Assembly (NCBI GenBank): GCA_026398385.1
Contig: JAPLSZ010000256.1
Span: 1-37,877 of the forward strand
Reading direction: 5' to 3'
From: Kiritimatiellota bacterium
GTDB taxonomy: Bacteria; Verrucomicrobiota; Kiritimatiellia; CAIQIC01
Length of the DNA: 37,877 bases
In this document: one piece after another, positions 18,158 to 27,479 of the stretch
Position numbering within the stretch: the first letter of the stretch is position 1
How the letters are laid out: every line of letters starts with the position of its first letter
Made by a program: the position numbers and the translations under genes
Notes under the pieces: model-generated
Told to the model about the DNA's origin: nothing
Seen by the model: the letters and a program-made list of their open reading frames with translations, nothing else
Database searches by the model: none

Positions 18158-18371
18158 GTGGGCGGGGCTTCTACTACTCTGCGAAGTGTCGACTCTGCTT
18201 CGCCGTGCGTAGCAGCTCTCTGCTATGCGTAGCGCTTCGCAGAGCATAGTCGCAGAGCAGGGAGCCCCTTCGCTTCCTTCTTCGCTCGGAAGCTTCGCAG
18301 GACAAGACGAAGCACGAGCAGCCCCGCGTCCGCAAGCGAAATACAACCGCGGGGCTGGAAGCCCCGCCCAC
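18158..18371. repeat. 214-bp MITE-like element, gtgggcggggcttc termini in inverted orientation
   Basis: gtgggcggggcttc...gaagccccgcccac; interior rich in cttcgcagag variants; related element at 32661-32771. Confidence 0.8.
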
Positions 18372-18472
18372 AAGCAGGCCGGCTCCCCGGCTACAGGATT
18401 CCGCATTTGCTTCGCCGTAAGGCCTCAGTCACATGGTGGTTCTTAGGGGCGTCACTGGCGATAAGATCATCC

Positions 18473-18497
18473 TGTAGGCCGGGTCTCCGACCCGGCG
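18473..18497 (+). repeat. Distant REP copy of the RAYT-associated family
   Basis: tgtaggccgggtctccgacccggcg. Confidence 0.9.
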
Positions 18498-18665
18498 AAA
18501 GGCGACGCCGGCGGGTTCGGCAAGCTCACCGCCGGCGGTCGCAGCAAGTCTGCGCCCCTATGTGACTGACCCATTACCGGCCGCCCGACTGGCTGCTAGC
18601 CAGAATAAAAAACAAGGTGTATATTCCATCAACCCCTGAGCGGGGCGAAGAAAAGGAGTGCGACG

Positions 18666-19220
18666 ATGAAAAAATACCTGGCGGTACTATGGCTGGCCGC
18701 GACGCTGACGGCTTCGGCGGGCACAGCCAGCATATTGAGCGGCGATGAAAACTGGCGCATGAATTTCCGGCCGGAATTCCAGTTTTCCAAGGTCGGCGGC
18801 GAATTTGCCGGCCTAGCGGGCGCGCAGTTGGGCGTTTCGCTCCAGCGTTCGTTCTACATCGGCGCGGCGGGCTATGGCCTCGTCAACAGCCTTGAGACGC
18901 AGGGCCCCGCCAGCCGGCTGAGCGCCCTCGATTTCTGGTACGCGGGCGGGTTCCTGGACGTCACCCTGTTTGCCAACCAGACGGTGCATGGCTCGTTCAA
19001 CACCGTGTTCGCCGGCGGCCGGGTAAAACCCGGCGGCGCGGAATCGGCCAACGTGTTCGTCGCGTCGCCCGGCGTCACGCTCCAAGTCAAGCTCGCGCCG
19101 CTGGTGGAGTTGGGCGTGGGCGCCGGCTACCGCTTCGTCAGCGGCAGCGACCTGCCCACCGACAGCGAACTCAGCAAGCCCTGGTGCAGCATCTTCCTGC
19201 GTTTCAACGAGAGCCTGTAA
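18666..19220 (+). CDS. Secreted/outer-membrane hypothetical protein
   Basis: Signal peptide MKKYLAVLWLAATLTASAGTA; beta-barrel-like alternation; RBS aaggag. Confidence 0.65.
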   Translation: MKKYLAVLWLAATLTASAGTASILSGDENWRMNFRPEFQFSKVGGEFAGLAGAQLGVSLQRSFYIGAAGYGLVNSLETQGPASRLSALDFWYAGGFLDVTLFANQTVHGSFNTVFAGGRVKPGGAESANVFVASPGVTLQVKLAPLVELGVGAGYRFVSGSDLPTDSELSKPWCSIFLRFNESL

Positions 19221-19372
19221 ACCGGCAAGCTGTTGATGAAACAGGGCGCAGGCGCGACGCAGGCGTAGCCGCGACATGCTTGTCGCCGGCCGCCGCGATT
19301 TTGGCGCGCGCCAGCCGTAAGAGCAACCAACGACGTTCGGCGCGAGGGCACGGAATCGCCGCCGTGGCGGCC

Positions 19373-19525
19373 ATGACCGCCTCCTTCACCGTGGCCGATC
19401 TCCAGCGGCTCTGTCCGGGCGTCAGCTTGGATATGATCCGCACCGTATTGGGAAATATGCAGACGGCGCGGCAAGTCGTCTGCATAAAGCGTGGCCGTTC
19501 ATCGAGTTGGGAACGAATTGGGTAA
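19373..19525 (+). pseudogene. Remnant of a C-terminal winged-helix domain, as in some Fic proteins
   Basis: TASFTVADLQRLCPGVSLDMIRTVLGNMQTARQVVCIKRGRSSSWERIG with no preceding domain. Confidence 0.45.
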
Positions 19526-19729
19526 TAGAGCTAATCCGGGTAATAAACTGTGTAATAGCCCGAATAGCTGCACGCTATCTGCGAGCTTGCCGGTGCCCGT
19601 CGTTTTCTGGTAATCGCCGGCGGTTGATAATCAACGAATGAAATAGAAAAATCAAAATTGATTTTGCGTAGCTTCGGCTGCTGTCCAAGACGAAACCTGG
19701 AAATTTCTGAATGGAGGACGGCGCTTTCG

Positions 19730-20384
19730 TCCTGCGGCGCCTGCAACGGGAAATGCGGCGCGTTGTGGCAGAGGTGCAGGTAAAACGGCTTCTTCGCCGC
19801 CAGCGCTTCGTCAATGAACTTGATGCCGAAATCGGTCCAGAGATCGGTCGAGTACCACTGGTTCGGAAGCGGGCCGCCGCGTGAACCAACGTTGGTGCCG
19901 TTGAGGAAGATCTCGGCCTTCGGCGAGTCGGGGTAATAGAATCCGCCGGCGGCGGCGTTGAGGCTGCGGTCGAAGCCGCGCGTCCATGGTGTCACGCCGC
20001 GTTCCTGGCCGACGTGCCATTTGCCGCTCATGATGGTGAAGTAGCCCGCGGGCCGCAAGACCTCGGCCATGGTGACGCAACGGTCGTTGAGGTGGCCCTG
20101 GTAGCCGGGCAAAGCTTTGTCCTCCATCATGTGGCCGACGCCGGCCTGGTGCGGGTAGAGGCCGGTCAGCAGCGCGCGGTATTATAGAACTGCGTGAAGC
20201 GCACGCCGCCCGCGGCGAGCGCGTCGAGGTTCGGCGTCGGGATCTCGCTGCCGTAACAGCCGATGTCGCTGTACCCCATGTCGTCCACCAGGATGACGAC
20301 GATGTTCGGCCGCGTCCCCGACAGGCCGGCCGCCCCGGCTTCCAGCGTGAGCAGCGCCAGGAGCACGGTCAGTATTCTTTTCAT
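19730..20384 (-). pseudogene. Sulfatase, N-terminal half only, frameshifted at the catalytic motif
   Basis: [48 protein letters not shown] then, in another frame, TGLYPHQAGVGHMMEDKALPGYQGHLNDRCVTMAEVLRPAGYFTIMSGKWHVG; similarity ends near HFPLQAPQDE. Confidence 0.85.
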
Positions 20385-20525
20385 GGTGTTCCGCTAGGCG
20401 CTCGCCGGACGCGCCGCCAGGCCGCTTTGAAAGCGCGCTTTCATGGGGTGGAAATTACCACGTCAGGGCTGGGGACGCAAACATCAGCGGCGCACCGACC
20501 CAATGAATTAACTTGTTTCCTTTTG

Positions 20526-20559
20526 TTGACGCCGCTGGAAATAGTTGCTATCAATGATA
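20526..20559 (+). promoter_or_regulatory. Candidate hicBA promoter with operator-like palindrome
   Basis: TTGACG (20526-20531), 17 nt, TATCAA (20549-20554), overlapping TATCA-A-TGATA (20549-20559). Confidence 0.55.
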
Positions 20560-20582
20560 TCTGTTTTACCAAGAGGTGCGCT

Positions 20583-20942
20583 ATGGCCAAAAAACAGATT
20601 CTCATTCGGGATCTGCCGGAAGCGTTATACGAATGGATTGAGACCGAACGCCACGCCAAACGTGTATCGCAAAAAGAGTTTTTGCTGAAGGTGCTTGGGA
20701 ATGCTGCCGCTCATTCCGCGCCGGATACGGGAATAGCGGGGCTTTCGGCATTCAGCCGGATGACTTTGGTGTATTGGAAGAGCAAGAAGTTCTGGCTGGG
20801 TAAACTGCTGGAACATCCTGAAATCATGACGCAGGGGCGTACCCTGAAGGAATTGGAGCAGAACATCCGCGAGGCGTTCCTGCTGATGGCGCTGGACGAG
20901 GTGCCCGAGAAGTACCAAATCCGCGAAGTGGCGATGGCATGA
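20583..20942 (+). CDS. hicB: HicB-like antitoxin with N-terminal ribbon-helix-helix-like extension
   Basis: MAKKQILIRDLPEALYEWIETERHAKRVSQKEFLLKVLGNAA, then MTLVYWKSKKFWLGKLLEHPEIMTQGRTLKELEQNIREAFLLMALDEVPEKYQIREV. RBS agaggtg. Confidence 0.8.
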   Translation: MAKKQILIRDLPEALYEWIETERHAKRVSQKEFLLKVLGNAAAHSAPDTGIAGLSAFSRMTLVYWKSKKFWLGKLLEHPEIMTQGRTLKELEQNIREAFLLMALDEVPEKYQIREVAMA

Positions 20943-21118
20943 AACGGCGCGAACTGCTTCGCCGGCTGCAACAGGAAGGTTGTGTCCTGCTTCGTTCCGG
21001 CGGACATCATGACATCTATGTGAACCGTCAGACGGGCAAGAAGCAGCCGGTCCCTCGACACAGCGAGATTGACGAGCACTTGGCCAAACACATCCTGCGC
21101 TATCTTGGTTTGGAATGA
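20939..21118 (+). CDS. hicA: HicA-like toxin, 59 aa (absent from supplied ORF track)
   Basis: Manual translation: MKRRELLRRLQQEGCVLLRSGGHHDIYVNRQTGKKQPVPRHSEIDEHLAKHILRYLGLE*. ATGA overlap with hicB; catalytic-His context SGGHHDIY. Confidence 0.88.
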   Translation: MKRRELLRRLQQEGCVLLRSGGHHDIYVNRQTGKKQPVPRHSEIDEHLAKHILRYLGLE

Positions 21119-21199
21119 GGTTTACGATGTCCGCCCAGGGGTGTTTAGCGCGGAGTGCCTACGTGAATTTTATGTCTGCTCATCCGTGACGTTCCGCGC

Positions 21200-22147
21200 T
21201 CAGGCCAGGACCGGCAGCGCGCGCACGGCGTCGAGCACGGCCACGAGGGGGACTTCTTCCAGCCGGCCGTCGGGGGCCTGGACAATGCGCACGGCGGGCC
21301 CGCGCGGACCCCAGGCCTCGGGATCGGTCGGCCCGAACAGCGCCACCACCGGCAACCCCAGCGCGGCCGCCAGATGCGTGATGCCGGAGTCGTTACCAAC
21401 ATAGGCGCGGCACGCCGCGAGCACGGCGGCCACCTCGACCAGCGCGCAGCCGGTCAGCACGGCGACGTCGGGCAGTTCGCGCGCCAGCACGGGCGCCAGC
21501 GGCTGATCGGCCTCGCCCAGCACGAGCAGCGGCGCGAGGTCGTCCCGTAGCGCGCGGATTAACGCGATGAACCGGTCCGCCGGCCAGTTCTTGTGCGGGC
21601 TGCCGCTGCCGGGGTGCACCGCCAGCACCGGCCCGCGCAGGCCGCGCGCCGCCAGGCCGTCGCGGCCCCGCTGACGCAGCTCCGCGCGCAGCGCCAACTG
21701 CGGACGCTCTGCGCCCTCGGCGTAGAGCGCGAGGGTCTCCAACGGCTGGAGGAACTGCTCGATGGCATGGCCGGCACGCAGGAGCGGCGAGCCATAGATG
21801 ACCTGACGCGCCCCGGCCATGAGCAGATTCTGGCGGACCACGTCGTCGGGGTCGTGCAGATAGCTGACCACCAAATCGAAGGATTGCACATGCTCCCGCT
21901 GCGCGCCGGTGAAGCGGGTCCCCCGGGCAAAGAAGCGGGCCATCTCGGCCTTGTCGAGGGAGACCACCCGCTCGACCAGCCCGCCGGCCAGCGCCAGGTC
22001 GGCGATATGCGGATAGCCGACCAGCTCGATGTAGGCCGTGGGCCAGCGCGCCCGCAGCTTCTGCAGCGCGGGCAGCGTCAGGATGAAATCGCCGATTGCG
22101 CCGCCGCGTAGCACCAGGATGCGGACTTGTTTAGGTGCGGAGGACAT
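21200..22147 (-). CDS. Glycosyltransferase family 9 (heptosyltransferase-like)
   Basis: RILVLRGGAIGDFILTLPALQKLRARWP; VLAVHPGSGSPHKNWPADRF; YVGNDSGITHLAAALGLPVVALFGPTDPEAWGPRG. Confidence 0.9.
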   Translation of the reverse strand: MSSAPKQVRILVLRGGAIGDFILTLPALQKLRARWPTAYIELVGYPHIADLALAGGLVERVVSLDKAEMARFFARGTRFTGAQREHVQSFDLVVSYLHDPDDVVRQNLLMAGARQVIYGSPLLRAGHAIEQFLQPLETLALYAEGAERPQLALRAELRQRGRDGLAARGLRGPVLAVHPGSGSPHKNWPADRFIALIRALRDDLAPLLVLGEADQPLAPVLARELPDVAVLTGCALVEVAAVLAACRAYVGNDSGITHLAAALGLPVVALFGPTDPEAWGPRGPAVRIVQAPDGRLEEVPLVAVLDAVRALPVLA

Positions 22148-22689
22148 CAAAATACGATCACGCCGAGCACGAGCAGCAGCAGCCCGAACGCCAGACGGGC
22201 CAGGCCGCCGCTGCGGCAGCGCGCGTCGGTCCGGGTGGCGAACCCGGCCGCCTGCCGGAAGCGGAACGGGCTGAGCACCAGCACGATGCCCGCCGCGACC
22301 CAGGCGTAGGCCAGCACGGTCATGACGAAATGCCACGCCGAAGGATGCCAGCGCGCGGCATTGAGCACCGGATTAGCGAGCAGCAATAGCAAGCCGCCTA
22401 ACGCGCGCGGCGCCAGAAGTTCGTCCATGAAGAACACGATCAGGCCAAAAGCCAGCGGCGTCAGCAGGAAAAGACTGGGCTTCAGGCCATCGAACCGGCC
22501 GAGGTCGGCATGGTAGACCACCCAGCTCGCCCAGACCAGGTCCACGGCTGTCAGCAGCCACGCCGGCCCGCGGCTGCGCGGAAAGGCCAGCAGCAGGCGG
22601 CGCAGCGGACCGGGCGCCAGCACGACGGCCAGATTGACCGCCATCATCACCGCGCCCACCGCGCACGCCCAAACAGCTAAAGGTGACAT
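22147..22689 (-). CDS. Small integral membrane protein, hypothetical
   Basis: Several hydrophobic helices; stop overlaps the start of the GT9 gene. Confidence 0.7.
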   Translation of the reverse strand: MSPLAVWACAVGAVMMAVNLAVVLAPGPLRRLLLAFPRSRGPAWLLTAVDLVWASWVVYHADLGRFDGLKPSLFLLTPLAFGLIVFFMDELLAPRALGGLLLLLANPVLNAARWHPSAWHFVMTVLAYAWVAAGIVLVLSPFRFRQAAGFATRTDARCRSGGLARLAFGLLLLVLGVIVF

Positions 22690-22847
22690 GTCCTAGTCCT
22701 CATCTTCACACAGGGGTTTGTTGGCGCTCATTCTGCTGGTTCACCGCGAAATGTCACGCCTGAATCTTGCCGGCCTGGCAGGGAGAAACATTGCATCGGA
22801 ACGGCGGCGGCGGTATTTTCGACCGCGACGCTTGGGGAGCTGCGGAC

Positions 22848-23513
22848 ATGTGCGGACGATTCATGGTGACGGTCAGCCGGCAACAACTGGCGGAACGCTT
22901 CGGCGTGGCGGGTAAACTGCCGGCGTTCGAGCCCAACGTCAATATCGCCCCCAGCCAAACGGCGGCGACGGTCGTCGCGGGCGCCCAGACCGGGCGGCGG
23001 TTGAAACTGATGCGCTGGGGGCTGACACCATCATGGCCCACCGCCGGCCGCGCGCTGCTGATCAATGCGCGCACCGAATCGCTGGCGGACAAACCGGCCT
23101 TTCAGCGGTTGCTGACGCATCAGCGCTGCCTGATTCCGGCCAACGGCTTCTATGAGTGGAAGGCTTTGCCCGGCGGCCGCCGGCAGCCGCTGCGCTATGC
23201 CTTGAAGGACGATGCGCTGTTCGCCATCGCCGGCCTGTGGGACACCGCGCGCGATGCCGCAGGCCGGGAAGTCCAAGCTTTCACCATCGTGACGACCGCG
23301 GCCAACGCGCTCATCAGCCCCGTGCACGACCGCATGCCGGCGCTGCTCGCGCCGGAGGCGGAGGCTGCCTGGCTCGATCCGGTCGGCCGGTCGCCGGCCG
23401 ACCTCCTGCCGCTGCTCCAGCCCTGCCCCGCGGATTGGCTGCAGAGCAGCGATGCGTCCAGCCTGCTCGAACGGCCCCGCGTCTCATCCGTGCAAGCCCT
23501 GCTGCCGTTTTAA
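22848..23513 (+). CDS. SOS response-associated peptidase (SRAP/YedK/HMCES family)
   Basis: MCGRF start; PNVNIAPSQ; MRWGLTPSW; NARTESLADKPAFQRLL; RCLIPANGFYEWK; VHDRMPALL. Confidence 0.95.
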   Translation: MCGRFMVTVSRQQLAERFGVAGKLPAFEPNVNIAPSQTAATVVAGAQTGRRLKLMRWGLTPSWPTAGRALLINARTESLADKPAFQRLLTHQRCLIPANGFYEWKALPGGRRQPLRYALKDDALFAIAGLWDTARDAAGREVQAFTIVTTAANALISPVHDRMPALLAPEAEAAWLDPVGRSPADLLPLLQPCPADWLQSSDASSLLERPRVSSVQALLPF

Positions 23514-23521
23514 CAGGTGGC

Positions 23522-24706
23522 TCAGCCTCCCGCCGGCGCTAGGCCGGCGTGCTTTTCCGCAATCTGCGCTGCCAGCCGATCCACGGCTTCCAGATCAGCG
23601 ACGCGCGGCAGGCCGGCGCAGAGCACCGGGTCCAGCACCTCGACCTTCAGGTGCGGCAGCATCTCGGCCGTCTTGCCGATCTGGCCGCGGCTCCAGCCGT
23701 AGGAGCCGAGGTAGCCGGCATATTTCACCGGCGGCTTGTAGGCATCCACCAGCGCGGCGACAAACGCCGCCAGCGGATGCGCCCCGCCCAGCACGGCCGG
23801 CGCGGCGAACACGATCGTCGCCGCGTCCACCAACGCCGCGGCGAACTGGTCCAGCCGCAGATGGGCCAGCTCGAACGGCTGCACGGACACGCCGCGGGCG
23901 GTCAAGCTCTCGATGAGCCGCTGCACAAGCAACGCCGTGCTGCCATGCATGGACACGTATGGCAGCACGACCTTGTTGGCCACCACGCCGCCGGCCCAGC
24001 GGCGGTAGGCTTCGAGGATCAGCGCCGGCCGGTCGTACACCGGCCCGTGGCTGGGCGCGATCAGCGCCGGGCCGAGCGCCTGAATGCGCTCGATGTACTT
24101 GCGGATCACCACGGGGGCATGCATCAGGATTTGCGCGTAATACATCCGCGCCGCGTCCAGCACCGCCGCTTCGTCCCGCGCCCAGAGGTCGGAGGTCGCC
24201 AGGTGCGAGCCGAACAGGTCGCACGGGAAAAGAACCTTGTCCTCCTCCAGAAAGGAAACCATGGTTTCCGGCCAGTGGACCCAGGGCATGTGCAGGAAGC
24301 GCAGGGTGCGCCCGCCCAACGCCAGCGTTTCGCCATCCTGCACGGCCTGCAGCCGGTCGGCGGGGACCGCCAGCAGTTCCTGCAGAAACTGGACGCCCTT
24401 GGGCGTGGCGAGCACTTTCGCCTCCGGAAAGCGCGCCAGCACGTCCGGAATCGCGCCGGAATGATCCTGTTCCGCATGGTGCGCGACGAGGTAGTCAATC
24501 CGTTCGACGCCCTCCAGCCGCTGGAACAGCACCGCGCGGAACGCCGGATCCACCGCATCCAGCAACGCGGTCTTCTCGCGGCCGCGCACCAGGTACGCGT
24601 TGTAGCTTGTGCCCCGCGGCAGCGGAATCAGTTCGTCGAACAACTGCCGCTGCCAGTCCACGGCGCCCACCCACTCGATCCCCGGCCTGATTTCCCGTCG
24701 GTTCAT
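23522..24706 (-). CDS. Flavodiiron protein (FprA family)
   Basis: HHAEQDHSGAIPDVL metal ligands; LPWVHWPETMVSFLEEDKVLFPCDLFGSH-type region; C-terminal flavodoxin domain VSMHGSTALLVQRL. Confidence 0.93.
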   Translation of the reverse strand: MNRREIRPGIEWVGAVDWQRQLFDELIPLPRGTSYNAYLVRGREKTALLDAVDPAFRAVLFQRLEGVERIDYLVAHHAEQDHSGAIPDVLARFPEAKVLATPKGVQFLQELLAVPADRLQAVQDGETLALGGRTLRFLHMPWVHWPETMVSFLEEDKVLFPCDLFGSHLATSDLWARDEAAVLDAARMYYAQILMHAPVVIRKYIERIQALGPALIAPSHGPVYDRPALILEAYRRWAGGVVANKVVLPYVSMHGSTALLVQRLIESLTARGVSVQPFELAHLRLDQFAAALVDAATIVFAAPAVLGGAHPLAAFVAALVDAYKPPVKYAGYLGSYGWSRGQIGKTAEMLPHLKVEVLDPVLCAGLPRVADLEAVDRLAAQIAEKHAGLAPAGG

Positions 24707-24905
24707 TTTCCCTCCGCGCAACGGCCTATAATAGCAACATGCTTATCAGGCGGCGCGCCTCCTGTAAATTCTGTTATCCCTTCGCTGTATCATTCCGTAC
24801 ACCGTCTTCGCGATACACCCGGCATCCCGCGGTCAAGCTGCGCCCTGGCGGACACAGCGGTCATGTTCGGCGGCGGGACACCCGAGCGCCACCAGGGCTG
24901 TGGCG

Positions 24906-25778
24906 TTATTTCGGAAGCTGCGCCGCCTCTTTCAGCCGCTGCCACTGCTGCTCGATGAGGCGGTCCACGTGGCCGTCGAGGAACAACACGTTGCGCGTGC
25001 CATCGGCGGCCGGCGTCTCCTCGTAGAACAGCACAACCTTGTCGGTTTTTTCGAACTCGGCCGGCTTGCGCCCCGCAAGCGCAGGGTTGGGCCGATACGG
25101 CTTCTTGCTCTGCGGCTGGAGAAAAACGTCCTTGCTGCCGGCATATAAAATGAGCTCCTGCTCCGCGGAGCGGATATTGGTGAGCAGCGGCAGCGCCTTG
25201 CGTTCGCTGATGTAGGTGTTGACCGCCACGCCCAGCTTGCGCAGGTTCTTGGCCGATGCATCGCTGTGCTCCTGGACGCGTTTCTCGTCCTCCGTCGCCG
25301 CGGCCGCTTCATTGCCGGTCAGCTCGAAATCGAGGTTGAACGGGCGGATGTCGGTGAAGCTGCCGGCGGTGCGCAGGTTCAGCAGCGAGAGGCTCAACAT
25401 CGTCTGCGCGGTCGGCTTCTCGGGTTCGGGCGGCTGGCCGGAGCGCATCAGCGCGTTCAGCTTGGCCGCATCCAGCGCTTTGTTCTGGGCCGCGTAGGCG
25501 ACGAGGTAGCTTTCGTTGCCGATGGTGATGGTCTGGCCCTTGGTGTAGGACACGCTGGATCCCATGGACCCTGCGCGCGCGCCGTAGATCAGGGCCAGCG
25601 GATTAGCCGTGTCCGAGCCGCTGCTGGGACTGACCCGCCGCCAGGTGTCGTCGAGGCTGCTCAATTTGATGGTCAGGGGCATCGTCTTGCCCGACAACGC
25701 TTCCTGGAGCGTCATGGTTTGCGCCGCCGCCGCACCGGCGAGGCCCGCGGCCACCATCACACCGAGGATCGTTTTCAT
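24906..25778 (-). CDS. Secreted hypothetical protein with C-terminal H-X9-DG-like motif
   Basis: Signal peptide MKTILGVMVAAGLAGAAAA; NLRKLGVAVNTYISE...RNVLFLDGHVDRL. Confidence 0.65.
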   Translation of the reverse strand: MKTILGVMVAAGLAGAAAAQTMTLQEALSGKTMPLTIKLSSLDDTWRRVSPSSGSDTANPLALIYGARAGSMGSSVSYTKGQTITIGNESYLVAYAAQNKALDAAKLNALMRSGQPPEPEKPTAQTMLSLSLLNLRTAGSFTDIRPFNLDFELTGNEAAAATEDEKRVQEHSDASAKNLRKLGVAVNTYISERKALPLLTNIRSAEQELILYAGSKDVFLQPQSKKPYRPNPALAGRKPAEFEKTDKVVLFYEETPAADGTRNVLFLDGHVDRLIEQQWQRLKEAAQLPK

Positions 25779-25779
25779 G

Positions 25780-27267
25780 TTAGTCCACTCCTTCCGTGTT
25801 GTCGCCGCCGATCACGCCGCCCCAGTCATCGTCTCCGTCCGCTTTCGGGCGCGGTGCGTAGATGTGGAATTGCACACGGCTGAACGCGTCGAACGCCGTG
25901 GTCACGCGGCCGCAGTTCTCGGTGCTGCCGGCCAGCACCTGGTCATTCATTTTTTCCAGCGTCAGGGTGAAGCGGCTGCCGTCCAGAAACGACGCCCGCA
26001 CGTCGCCGGCCTGCCGGCGGGCCATCCCGGCTTTCTGGCCGGCAAGTTCGATCAGGACGATCCGCTCCAGCGGCACTTTCATCTCCGAAAAACTGGTCGT
26101 CAAAACCGCTTCATCCTTGGCGATGCTCTTGACCATGCCGCTGACCTTGTCGCCGTTGGCGAAGCGGACCAGGTCGTCGCCGCTGGGCGCCACGCCGGCC
26201 GCCTCGCCCTCGAGCCGGCCATCCCACTGTGTGACCACGATGTTGGAGACGCGGAATTGGCCCTGCCCCTGCGAAGCGAAGATCAGCCCCTTGCCGCTGC
26301 CTACAAACTCCTCCGTATCGGTCCATTGTTTCACCAGCTCCTGGTCCAGGAACAAGGCGATGGTTTTCTTGGCCTTGTTGACGCGGATGGAGGCGCGGGT
26401 TTTGCTCTTATTTTGGAATTTGGGGATCTCCACGCTGCTGCCCATGTTGTTCGAGCCGCGATTGGGCGACGTGCGGTTCAGATACACGCTGGTGCCGTTC
26501 ATCTGCAACATGTAGCCGCCGGAACTGTACAGGTTGCTCAGATTGCTGTAGTAGAACCCGACTTGGAAATACAAGGGCCCGTGCCACACGAGGTCGAACT
26601 CGATGTTCGCCATGTCGGGCAGGTTCACATTGCGGCCGAGGCCGCCGCCGCTGCGGAGCGGGCTGTAGAAAGCGCCCCCTTTGTACTTCCAGGAGTTGCG
26701 CGGACCTTCGGCGGCGGTCCAGCCCGTCAGGCCCGTCGGCCCCGCGTACACCGCTTCGGGCTGCGCGGCGCGGCAGGCGATCCGCTGGACCATGGCCCGC
26801 TTCAGCTCCAGCCGGCCCGCGTACCAGGTGTCGAGCTTGAGCACTTTGTCGTTCAGCGCCATCACGTCGCCGGCGAGCCGGTCACCGTTCGTCAGCTCGA
26901 CCACTTGCCGATGCGGCGTGCGCGGCGTGCGCGGCGGCCGGGGCGCGAGCTGCAGCTCCAGCACATTGTCCGGGTTGAAGGAGACGGGGTCTTTGATGTC
27001 CGTGCGTCGCCAACGCAGCGCGCCATCCGCCTCCACGCTCACGAGCGTGCCGTGCAAGGCGTCGCCATTGCTGAATTTCAGCAGATCGCCGTCCGCTGCC
27101 GGACGGCTCGGCGCCTCGCCGGTCTCCGGCTTGACCACGGCGGCCACGCTTACTGTCCGCGTGCTGGTTGCCGCCGCCACCGGCTGAGGCGCCGCCACCT
27201 CCAACGCGCCCGGGACCTTCCCGGCCGCCCATAGTAAACCCAGCAAGCCCAGCGCTGTTATTTTCAT
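25780..27267 (-). CDS. Secreted hypothetical protein with three NGD-x-(L/V)-x-G modules and a LamG/DUF1080-like central region
   Basis: LKFSNGDALHGTLVSVE, VELTNGDRLAGDVMALN, VRFANGDKVSGMVKSIA; central RNSWKYKGGAFYSPLRSGGGLGRNVNLPDMANIEFDLVW. Confidence 0.65.
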   Translation of the reverse strand: MKITALGLLGLLWAAGKVPGALEVAAPQPVAAATSTRTVSVAAVVKPETGEAPSRPAADGDLLKFSNGDALHGTLVSVEADGALRWRRTDIKDPVSFNPDNVLELQLAPRPPRTPRTPHRQVVELTNGDRLAGDVMALNDKVLKLDTWYAGRLELKRAMVQRIACRAAQPEAVYAGPTGLTGWTAAEGPRNSWKYKGGAFYSPLRSGGGLGRNVNLPDMANIEFDLVWHGPLYFQVGFYYSNLSNLYSSGGYMLQMNGTSVYLNRTSPNRGSNNMGSSVEIPKFQNKSKTRASIRVNKAKKTIALFLDQELVKQWTDTEEFVGSGKGLIFASQGQGQFRVSNIVVTQWDGRLEGEAAGVAPSGDDLVRFANGDKVSGMVKSIAKDEAVLTTSFSEMKVPLERIVLIELAGQKAGMARRQAGDVRASFLDGSRFTLTLEKMNDQVLAGSTENCGRVTTAFDAFSRVQFHIYAPRPKADGDDDWGGVIGGDNTEGVD

Positions 27268-27435
27268 CGCTCCGCTTCTCCCGGTTTCCGCGTTCGTGCG
27301 GCCGTCACGGCCATCAAAACACCGCGTAGTAAAACACCCGTACGCACACCCGACAAGCTCATTCCCGGCCGGGCGCAGACCCTTCTGTGAAAGCCAGGGT
27401 TTCGCCCGCCCGCTCCTCTCCCGCCTTCGCTCCGC

Positions 27436-27479
27436 GACCTAACTATAGACCATCCGGCCGGATAGTCTATGGTTAGGTC
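27436..27479. repeat. 44-bp near-perfect palindrome abutting the paaX-like stop codon
   Basis: GACCTAACTATAGACCATCCGGCCGGATAGTCTATGGTTAGGTC, two mismatched pairs. Confidence 0.95.

Noticed and set aside
19184-19525. 113-aa ORF as an intact gene
   Set aside because: Only the last ~50 residues look protein-like (winged helix); the upstream part overlaps the end of the preceding CDS in another frame.
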